Origin: Hyphomicrobiales bacterium
GTDB taxonomy: Bacteria; Pseudomonadota; Alphaproteobacteria; Rhizobiales; JAJFHR01
Direction: 5' to 3'
Assembly (NCBI GenBank): GCA_021775475.1
Contig: JAJFHS010000027.1
Coordinates: 1-37,667, forward strand
DNA: 37,667 bases
Shown here: positions 8,312-14,535 of the stretch, piece after piece
How positions within the stretch are numbered: the first letter of the stretch is position 1
Layout of the letters: each line of letters begins with the position of its first letter
The notes under the pieces: generated by a model
The model's database searches: none
The model's input: the letters and a program-made list of their open reading frames with translations, nothing else
What the model was told of the DNA's origin: nothing
Translations under genes and position numbers: made by a program

Positions 8312-9154
8312 ATGGTCGACAAGCTGGAAATTGTTGCCATCTTTCGTCAACGCCTGCTGGCGCTGATTTCGAAGTCGCAATTGAGCCGTTCCAGATTTGC
8401 CGCACAAGCGGGGCTGGACCGCTCAACCTTGTCGCAGCTTTTATCAAAGGCCAATGTGCGGCTACCGCGCACCGAGACCATTGTACGATTGGCCGGGCAG
8501 TATAATGTCAGCGTTGACTGGCTGTTGGGGCTGGCCCAGGAAGACCAGTTGGCCACCGATATTGTGCCGCTGGTGCAGGTTGAAACCGGGGTCAGAAATA
8601 CCACCGATGAACGCATCGCCGCCTGGTCGCGCGAAGCGGTCGGCTATAAAACCCGCTATGTGCCGATGTCGTTACCGGATTTGCTCAAAACAAATGAGGT
8701 ATTCAGTTACGAGTTTGATGACAGCACGTCGACTACAGCTGCCGCCCGGCTGGCTGAAGGCGAGGTTAAACTGGAGCTTGCGCGACGTGCGACCTATGAC
8801 ATGGAAGCGTGCACGTCGTTTCAATCGGTTGAAATGTTTGCCCGAGGGCAGGGCAAGTGGGCTATTTTGCCCAAGGCCATCAGGCGGGCACAACTCGTCC
8901 ACATACAGGCACTTGTGGTCGAGCTTTATCCCAGTTTTCGCTGGTTTATGTATGATGGTTTGCGTGTGTTTGCGACGCCGTACACGATTTATGGACCCTT
9001 ACGTGGTGCAGTTTATCTTGGTGGCATGTATTTTGTCTTTAATTCAACCGAGCATATTCGCGTTTTGACCAGGCATTTTGACAACCTCATTCGCGAAGCG
9101 GTAATACAGCCCAATGAATGCGCGGATTTCATCGAAAAGCTTCTGAATGAATAA
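8312..9154 (+). CDS. XRE-family transcriptional regulator with C-terminal sensor-like domain
   Basis: A 280-residue protein with a Cro/C1-type helix-turn-helix at about residues 20-72. It contains SRSRFAAQAGLDRSTLSQLLS and the ending YNVSVDWLLGLA, a very common close of XRE domains. The remaining 200 residues form a mixed alpha/beta region with many aromatic residues (FRWFMYDGLRVFATPY, AVYLGGMYFVF) that I do not recognise and that may bind the inducer. A GGAAGG ribosome site precedes the ATG. Its last 8 bases overlap the next gene, so the regulator and the PhnD-like protein are translationally coupled. It likely controls the divergent FAD gene and its own operon through the palindromes at 8225-8261. 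Confidence 0.8.
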   Translation: MVDKLEIVAIFRQRLLALISKSQLSRSRFAAQAGLDRSTLSQLLSKANVRLPRTETIVRLAGQYNVSVDWLLGLAQEDQLATDIVPLVQVETGVRNTTDERIAAWSREAVGYKTRYVPMSLPDLLKTNEVFSYEFDDSTSTTAAARLAEGEVKLELARRATYDMEACTSFQSVEMFARGQGKWAILPKAIRRAQLVHIQALVVELYPSFRWFMYDGLRVFATPYTIYGPLRGAVYLGGMYFVFNSTEHIRVLTRHFDNLIREAVIQPNECADFIEKLLNE

Positions 9155-9956
9155 AATTGCCTCCCTGCCCATGTACAACTGGCCCGAATTGCGGTCGCAA
9201 ACCAACCAGTGGTGGCGGGTGCTGGCCCGAAGCTTTGAGGCCGAGGGATTGGGCGATGTGCCAGCGCGGCTTAATGGCTCTGGCACCCCTTATGATGACT
9301 GGCGTCACCCGCAATTGCTGATGAGCCAGACTTGTGGCTACCCCTTGCGCCATGAGTGTCGAGATTTGCTCGAGGTAGTTGCCGTGCCGCGTTATCGCGC
9401 CGAGGGCTGCAAGGGGTCTGATTATTGCAGCATGGTGGTTGTGAGGAAAGATGATGGTCATTTGGCATTAAGTGATTTCAATGGACGTTGTGCAGCTTTT
9501 AACGGCGAAAATTCGCAATCGGGATACTCTGCCTTGCGCGCTGTTATTGCGCCGCTCGCTGGGGGTAATCGCTTTTTTTCCACCACGGTTAAAACCGGAG
9601 CACATTTACGCTCGATGGCGGCTGTTTCGGGAAAAAAAGCCGATATCTGCGCTATTGACAGTGTCGGCTGGGGGTTGGCCAAGCGCTTGTTTCCAGAACT
9701 TGTGGCGACACTTTGTGTTATTGCGCAAACGCCATCGGCACCGTCACTGCCGTATGTGACTGCAAGGTCATGCCCGATTGATGATCTGGAGCGTCTGCGC
9801 CGGGGATTGTTGAAAGCCATCGAAGATAAACAACATTATGACCTGAGAGCGCACCTTCTCATTGACGGCTTTGATCTCTTGCCACAAAGCGCTTATCGCC
9901 GCATCGATGAAATAGAAAAAATGGCAATTGACGCGGGTTATCCTGAATTGGTCTGA
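9147..9956 (+). CDS. PhnD-like solute-binding domain protein lacking a signal peptide
   Basis: The 269-residue protein matches the phosphonate/phosphite-type periplasmic binding fold. Features are an early QTCGYPL segment, VAVPRY then YCSMVVVRKDD, the L-x-D-FNGRCAAFNGENSQSGYSALR stretch near residues 110-133, SMAAVSGKKADICAIDSVGW near residue 160, and TPSAPSLPYVTA near 198. The N-terminus (MNKIASLPMYNWPEL) has no Sec, Tat or lipoprotein signal, and no ABC permease or ATPase lies nearby, so it is probably cytosolic. It overlaps the XRE gene by 8 bases. I infer a ligand-sensing partner of the regulator or a small-molecule-binding accessory of the methyl-transfer pathway. The ligand is unknown; the name does not imply phosphonate. 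Confidence 0.7.
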   Translation: MNKIASLPMYNWPELRSQTNQWWRVLARSFEAEGLGDVPARLNGSGTPYDDWRHPQLLMSQTCGYPLRHECRDLLEVVAVPRYRAEGCKGSDYCSMVVVRKDDGHLALSDFNGRCAAFNGENSQSGYSALRAVIAPLAGGNRFFSTTVKTGAHLRSMAAVSGKKADICAIDSVGWGLAKRLFPELVATLCVIAQTPSAPSLPYVTARSCPIDDLERLRRGLLKAIEDKQHYDLRAHLLIDGFDLLPQSAYRRIDEIEKMAIDAGYPELV

Positions 9957-10068
9957 TGTCGGCTCTGAATTAGATTTGGTCGGATTTGTTGCAAGTAAAC
10001 CTATCTTTTTCTCATATCGTCCACAAAGATTGGCGAATGCCAAAGCATCTATATGCGGGGAGTATCCG

Positions 10069-10773
10069 ATGGCTGAAGAACAGGACGACCTTGATCTGCG
10101 CGAATTGAGCGACGAAGACCTCGTGCAGCAGATGCACGATGACCTCTACGATGGTTTGGACGCCGAGATTGAGGAGGGTGTCAAAATCCTGCTTGAACGT
10201 GAATGGCAGCCGTACAAGGTTTTAACCGAAGCGTTGGTTGAAGGCATGCGTATCGTTGGCATCGATTTTCGCGATGGCATCCTGTTTGTGCCTGAGGTGT
10301 TATTGTCAGCCAAGGCGATGAAAGGTGGCATGGCCATTCTCAAGCCACTGCTGGCAGCCACGGGTGCACCGCAAGTGGGCAAAATGGTCATTGGCACGGT
10401 CAAGGGCGATATTCATGATATCGGCAAAAATCTGGTTTGCATGATGATGGAAGGTGCGGGCTTTGAAGTCATCGACCTTGGCATTAACAATCCTGTCGAA
10501 GACTATATTGCAGCCCTTGAAGAACATAAACCCGATATCTTAGGCATGTCGGCACTGCTGACCACAACCATGCCGTACATGAAGGTGGTGATTGACACGC
10601 TGGCGGAGCGTGGCATGCGGGATGATTACATCGTGCTGGTTGGTGGAGCGCCATTAAATGAGGAGTTCGCCGATGCGGTTGGCGCTGATGCCTATTGCCG
10701 CGACGCTGCCGTTACCGTTGAAATCGCTCAGGACCTGATCAATCGCAAACACAATCAACGCGCTGTTTCGTAA
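10069..10773 (+). CDS. Corrinoid (B12-binding) methyl-carrier protein
   Basis: A 234-residue MtaC/MttC/MtgC-like carrier. A four-helix methyltransferase-2-type cap (about residues 10-95) precedes a Rossmann B12 domain with DIHDIG at 114-119, where His116 would be the lower cobalt ligand. GMSALLTTTM and VGGAPLNEEFADAVGADAY complete the cobalamin pocket. It carries the methyl group between the MttB-like enzyme and the pterin-dependent methyltransferase encoded nearby. I chose the ATG at 10069, which has a GCGGGGAG ribosome site. An upstream in-frame start at 9928 would lie inside the preceding gene and add 47 residues unlike the family. It is 112 bases from the PhnD-like gene, so it may have its own promoter. 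It converges with the GFA gene. Confidence 0.92.
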   Translation: MAEEQDDLDLRELSDEDLVQQMHDDLYDGLDAEIEEGVKILLEREWQPYKVLTEALVEGMRIVGIDFRDGILFVPEVLLSAKAMKGGMAILKPLLAATGAPQVGKMVIGTVKGDIHDIGKNLVCMMMEGAGFEVIDLGINNPVEDYIAALEEHKPDILGMSALLTTTMPYMKVVIDTLAERGMRDDYIVLVGGAPLNEEFADAVGADAYCRDAAVTVEIAQDLINRKHNQRAVS

Positions 10774-10782
10774 GCCTGAAAT

Positions 10783-11157
10783 TCACTCCTCAATGTCGTA
10801 GTAATCACCGGCGAATTCGCAAAAGATATGGCGGTCTATTTTCAGGCCGGTTTTGCCGTCGAGTGTGCCTGCGGCAATAGAGATGCTGTCGGCATCATCG
10901 CGCTGCCAGAACAGGGTGGCGCCGCAGGTTTTACAAAATCCACGTTTCGCAAAATCGCTGGCGCGGTACCATTTCAAACCGGTTTCAGTGACCAATTTGA
11001 AATCGTCGTGGCTGGCATTTGTTGCCGCCATAAAATGGCCGGTGGTCTTGCGGCACTGGATACAATGACAGCCAATAATCTGTCGTAAAGGGCCGGTGAT
11101 TTCGTAGGCGACCTCACCGCAAAGACATGATCCGGTTTTGGTGTTTTTATGGTTCAT
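10783..11157 (-). CDS. GFA/CENP-V family zinc protein
   Basis: A 124-residue protein of the GFA (glutathione-dependent formaldehyde-activating) fold. Zinc-binding cysteines occur as SCLCGEV near the N-terminus, GCHCIQCRKTTG near residue 33 and CKTCGATLFWQ near residue 75. Family members bind zinc and often glutathione or thiol adducts; true formaldehyde activation is shown for few. I start it at 11157, where a GGGAGGAAA ribosome site precedes MNHKNTKTG. A longer frame to 11274 would overlap the upstream gene and lacks support. It is the last gene of the mttB-like/4Fe-4S operon. If the FAD enzyme releases formaldehyde, a detoxifying role here is plausible but unproved. Confidence 0.8.
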   Translation of the reverse strand: MNHKNTKTGSCLCGEVAYEITGPLRQIIGCHCIQCRKTTGHFMAATNASHDDFKLVTETGLKWYRASDFAKRGFCKTCGATLFWQRDDADSISIAAGTLDGKTGLKIDRHIFCEFAGDYYDIEE

Positions 11158-11179
11158 TTCAATGTTTCCTCCCTCTTGT

Positions 11180-11812
11180 CTATCCTTGCGCTTTAACAAA
11201 GGCTGACATGTGAAATCTGGTCTGTTGTGGCGAATAGTGAAAGTCGCGACCAATGGGGCACGTCCGGCGGGCACGACAGCCTAATTCAAGGCAATCTGCA
11301 CCATTGCGGGTTTTTATATGATTAATGCACTCCGGCACATTGTAGCCTTGCGGTGAAAACGCGTTTACCGGGCATTGTGTCATGCAGGGTTTTTCTACGC
11401 AATCATCACAGGGTGAATTTGTCGTTGAAACCGGTGGCAAGTCGAGGTTGCGTTCAAATACCAGAGCGGCACGATAGCCATGCCACAGACCGTAGGTTGG
11501 ATGAATGGACAGGCCGATCGGGGAGGTGAAGGTTTCGCCGGATTTTTGCGCCCAGGTTAAAAATGGGTGTGGTGGGGTGTCGAATGGAAAAAGTGCTGTG
11601 GCATCAATGGCATCGGCAAGGTTTTTGATGGTGGTTTTTGTCCATTGATCCAAGGTGGTTAAACCAGTGTCACAGGAGCTTGAGAAATTCTGCCACATCT
11701 GCGGCCCGGCATTGCCGATGAGCACCAGGGTTTGTCGAGCCTCGGGGTGAAAACCGCCGAGATATAAAAACCCGGCATCTTCCACGTGTTTGAGTATGTC
11801 GCCAAAATCCAT
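11180..11812 (-). CDS. 4Fe-4S protein, possible electron donor or corrinoid reductase
   Basis: A 210-residue protein with two Cys clusters near its C-terminus: CDDCVEKPCMTQCP (about residues 135-148) and a later CLELGCRARRTCP. These suit two [4Fe-4S] centres as in the C-terminal part of QueG-type epoxyqueuosine reductases, which also use a corrinoid. The N-terminal 130 residues resemble the QueG-like reductase segment only loosely, and I do not see full family motifs. Its start codon shares one base with the stop of the MttB-like gene, so the two are translationally coupled. That strongly suggests a job in the same reaction, for example supplying low-potential electrons to reactivate Co(II). 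Function is inferred. Confidence 0.7.
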   Translation of the reverse strand: MDFGDILKHVEDAGFLYLGGFHPEARQTLVLIGNAGPQMWQNFSSSCDTGLTTLDQWTKTTIKNLADAIDATALFPFDTPPHPFLTWAQKSGETFTSPIGLSIHPTYGLWHGYRAALVFERNLDLPPVSTTNSPCDDCVEKPCMTQCPVNAFSPQGYNVPECINHIKTRNGADCLELGCRARRTCPIGRDFHYSPQQTRFHMSAFVKAQG

Positions 11813-13377
11813 CAGGTAAAGGCATCCGGCATCGAATCTTTTCGTTGTTTGATGAAATCAAGTAGCGCTTCATCAATTGCCACATCAAGGGCAGGGGCCT
11901 GATATTCGTTCAACATCCGCTTGTAAACGCCATTGGCGCGAGAAGCTGCATCCTGGCCACCTTCTGCTTCCCATTGCTCAAAGGAATTATTGTCCGCAAT
12001 GGTGGAGCGGTAAAAGGCGGTCTCGAAATTGGCTTGTGTGTGCGCACAACCGAGGAAATGACTGCCGGGGCCAACTTCCTCTATGGCATCAAGTGCCTGA
12101 CCGTTATCCGACAAATCAATCCCTTGGGCAAAACGTTGCATCATTGCCAGTTGGTCAATATCCATGACGAATTTTTCATAAGACGACACCAGCCCGCCTT
12201 CGAGCCAGCCAGCACCATGGAGGCAGAAGTTTACCCCGGCGAGCAATGTTGGCGTCAACGTTTGTGCGCTCTCGTAGGCGGCTTGCGCATCGGGCAATTT
12301 TGAGCCACACAATGAGCCACCGGACCTGAACGGCACTTTGAGACGGCGCGCCAGCTGGGCTGCACCATAAAGCACCAGTGCCGGTTCGGGCGTACCAAAA
12401 GTGGGCGCACCTGACTGCATGGAAATGGAGCTGGCAAAGGTGCCAAAAACCACCGGGGCGCCAGGTTTGCACAATTGCGTAAACGCCATTCCGGCCATGG
12501 CTTCGGCCAGGATCTGGGTGAGGGTGCCTGCGGTGGTTACCGGCGACATTGCGCCAGCGAGAATAAACGGCGAGATAACAGTTGCCTGACCGGCGCGGGC
12601 GTAGACTTTGAGCGCACCGAGCATGGTTTCATCAAACACCATGGGGGAGTTGGCATTGATAAGCGAGGTTAAGACGCAGTTTTGTTCGACAAATTGATCA
12701 CCAAACAGGATTTTTGCCATGTCCACTGTGTCTTGCGCGCGCGACGGGTGGGTGACCGAACCCATGAATGGTTTGTCGGAATATTTGATATGGGAATAGA
12801 CCATGTCAAAATGACGTTTGTTGACCGGAATGTCGACTGGCTCACACACCGTGCCACCGGAGTGATGCAGGGCGGGAGCCGAATAGGCCAGTTTCACAAA
12901 GTTGCGGAAATCTTCAATGGTGGCATATCGCCTGCCTTCATCCAGACTTCGAATGAATGGGGGGCCATAGACGGGGGCAAAAACTGTATGTTTACCGCCA
13001 ATTTTTACTGATCTATCGGAATTGCGGGCATGTTGGGTGTAAATTTCTGGCGCGGTGGCTATCAGGTTGCGGCACAGGCCTTTGGGGAAATGAACACGTT
13101 CGCCTTTTACATCGGCACCTGCGTCTCTCCACATGGCAAGTGCTTCTTCGTCATCTCTGAACTCTATGCCGACTTCTTCCAGAATTTTATCGGCATTGGC
13201 TTCAATCAGGTTTAGCCCCTCCTCACCCAAAACCTCATATTCAGGTATAGTCCGGGTGATATAGGTGAGGTGGTTAATCTCCGTTGTCTGACGCTTCTCG
13301 CGCCGTGCTGATGCACCACCGCCGCGTCCACGCCTGCCGCGTTGTGGTTTTTCGCTGTTTTCTTCGACCATGTTCAT
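11812..13377 (-). CDS. MttB-family corrinoid methyltransferase, non-pyrrolysine type
   Basis: A 521-residue member of the trimethylamine methyltransferase (MttB) superfamily. It transfers a methyl group from a methylated amine to the corrinoid carrier. Family text includes LNLIEANADKILEEVGIEF, the RVHFPKGLCRNLIATAPEIYTQ stretch, GGTVCEPVDIP and SPVTTAGTLTQILAEAMAG. The frame has no internal TAG, so it lacks the pyrrolysine of true TMA methyltransferases. Characterised non-Pyl relatives (MtgB, MtpB, MtcB) use glycine betaine, proline betaine or carnitine, so a quaternary amine is the best guess. The first 33 residues are a polybasic Gly/Arg extension (PQRGRRGRGGGASARREKR) outside the catalytic barrel. 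A second ATG two codons in is an alternative start. Followed by coupled 4Fe-4S and GFA genes. Confidence 0.88.
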   Translation of the reverse strand: MNMVEENSEKPQRGRRGRGGGASARREKRQTTEINHLTYITRTIPEYEVLGEEGLNLIEANADKILEEVGIEFRDDEEALAMWRDAGADVKGERVHFPKGLCRNLIATAPEIYTQHARNSDRSVKIGGKHTVFAPVYGPPFIRSLDEGRRYATIEDFRNFVKLAYSAPALHHSGGTVCEPVDIPVNKRHFDMVYSHIKYSDKPFMGSVTHPSRAQDTVDMAKILFGDQFVEQNCVLTSLINANSPMVFDETMLGALKVYARAGQATVISPFILAGAMSPVTTAGTLTQILAEAMAGMAFTQLCKPGAPVVFGTFASSISMQSGAPTFGTPEPALVLYGAAQLARRLKVPFRSGGSLCGSKLPDAQAAYESAQTLTPTLLAGVNFCLHGAGWLEGGLVSSYEKFVMDIDQLAMMQRFAQGIDLSDNGQALDAIEEVGPGSHFLGCAHTQANFETAFYRSTIADNNSFEQWEAEGGQDAASRANGVYKRMLNEYQAPALDVAIDEALLDFIKQRKDSMPDAFT

Positions 13378-13562
13378 CTCAATAACCTACCAATTACTGT
13401 ACCTTTTCACCAACATTGCCTTACACAGTCTAACACCACATGCCACTTTGCGTCCTATTGCTTTTCAACACCGACATCGCTATGGAGTCTTGGGTCAAGT
13501 CTTTTGTCGCTTTCATCTCCCATGAGGTCGCTAGATTTTGGGCGAATGGGCATGCCTCGAGT

Positions 13563-13579
13563 AATGTCAATTTGACATT
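13563..13579. promoter_or_regulatory. Perfect palindrome upstream of the methyltransferase-activase operon
   Basis: AATGTCAATTTGACATT is a perfect 8+1+8 inverted repeat in the 246-base divergent region between the MttB-like gene and the pterin-dependent methyltransferase, 44 bases before the latter's ATG. It looks like a dimeric repressor or activator site. Its sequence differs from the palindromes at 8225-8261, although both contain a CAATT core. The rest of this divergent region holds no clear gene. Confidence 0.5.
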
Positions 13580-13623
13580 GAAATCAATCGCCAGTCACGC
13601 GGGCTAAAGGAAGCAAATAAACC

Positions 13624-14532
13624 ATGACGAGAACCATTCTGAGTTCAGCTACCAAAGAGGTCGTAATTGGCTTTGACCAGCCGTTTTGCGTGATTGGCGA
13701 GCGCATCAATCCCACTGGTCGTAAAAAGCTTGCCGCCGAGATGAAAGAGGGCAATTACGCCACCGTCGAAGCCGATGCGATAGCACAAGTTGCAGCTGGT
13801 GCTGCCATGCTGGATGTGAATGCCGGTATTCCGCTTGCTGACGAGCCGCGCATTCTGGCTGAGACCATTCAACTGGTGCAAAGCCTGGTGGATGTGCCGC
13901 TGTCGATTGACAGCTCCATTATCGAAGCGCTGGAAGCGGGACTGGGAGTCTACAAAGGCCGACCTTTGGTCAATTCGGTTACAGGTGAAGATGAATCGCT
14001 TGAACGTGTTTTACCTTTAATCAAAAAATATGATTGCGCTGTTGTTGCCATTTCCAATGATGAAACCGGCATTTCCGAGGACCCTGATGTGCGCTTTGAG
14101 GTGGCAAAAAAGATCGTCGAGCGCGCTCATGATCACGGTATCAAGCCGTGCGATGTGGTGGTTGATCCTCTGGTTATGCCGATTGGTGCCATGGGAACGG
14201 CCGGGCGGCAGGTGTTTGCGCTGCTCAACCGGTTGCGCACCGAATTAAAAGTCAATTCCACCTGTGGTCTGTCCAATATCAGTTTTGGTGTGCCCAACCG
14301 GCGGGCGTTGAACGCGCATTTTCTGTCGATGGCGGCAGCTGCCGGTCTTACATCAGCCATTATGAACCCGCTGCATGCGGAAGACATGTCAGGGGCTATG
14401 GCAGCTAACGTGCTTAACGGGGTCGATGCCAATTGTTCGAGGTGGATTAAGAAATTCCGTGAACCCGCTGTAGTGGATGCCGGGGCTGAGGGTGGTGGTC
14501 GCGAAGGCCGCCGTCGCCGCCGGGCGAGATAA
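13624..14532 (+). CDS. Methyltetrahydrofolate:corrinoid methyltransferase (pterin-binding family)
   Basis: A 302-residue TIM-barrel protein of the pterin-binding (DHPS/MeTr) family. Markers are FCVIGERINPTGRKKL near residue 21, AAMLDVNAG near residue 60, VPLSIDSS near 96, NSVTGEDE near 117, VVVDPLVMPIG near 177 and GLSNISFGVPNR near residue 218, where Asp and Asn residues hold the pterin. It should methylate THF from methyl-corrinoid, or the reverse. The C-terminus ends in GGGREGRRRRRAR, absent from ordinary family members. A good ribosome site (AAAGGAAG) precedes the ATG. The activase gene starts 3 bases after the stop, so they form one operon, divergent from the MttB-like gene. Confidence 0.92.
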   Translation: MTRTILSSATKEVVIGFDQPFCVIGERINPTGRKKLAAEMKEGNYATVEADAIAQVAAGAAMLDVNAGIPLADEPRILAETIQLVQSLVDVPLSIDSSIIEALEAGLGVYKGRPLVNSVTGEDESLERVLPLIKKYDCAVVAISNDETGISEDPDVRFEVAKKIVERAHDHGIKPCDVVVDPLVMPIGAMGTAGRQVFALLNRLRTELKVNSTCGLSNISFGVPNRRALNAHFLSMAAAAGLTSAIMNPLHAEDMSGAMAANVLNGVDANCSRWIKKFREPAVVDAGAEGGGREGRRRRRAR

Positions 14533-14535
14533 CCC

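Noticed and set aside
9147..9956. True periplasmic phosphonate-binding protein of an ABC importer
   Set aside because: There is no signal peptide or lipobox, and no ABC permease or ATPase gene occurs in the window.
9928..10068. N-terminal extension of the corrinoid protein
   Set aside because: It overlaps the preceding gene, lacks a ribosome site and is unlike the family; the ATG at 10069 has GGGGAG upstream.
11812..13377. Pyrrolysine-containing trimethylamine methyltransferase
   Set aside because: The gene is one uninterrupted frame with no internal TAG, so it belongs to the non-Pyl branch; no pyl genes or Pyl tRNA are present.
13561..13623. SAM-II-like or other riboswitch before the pterin-dependent methyltransferase
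   Set aside because: GCTAAAGG near the start codon recalls the 3' part of SAM-II, but the paired 5' elements are missing; the bases serve as the ribosome site and a simple palindrome explains the rest.
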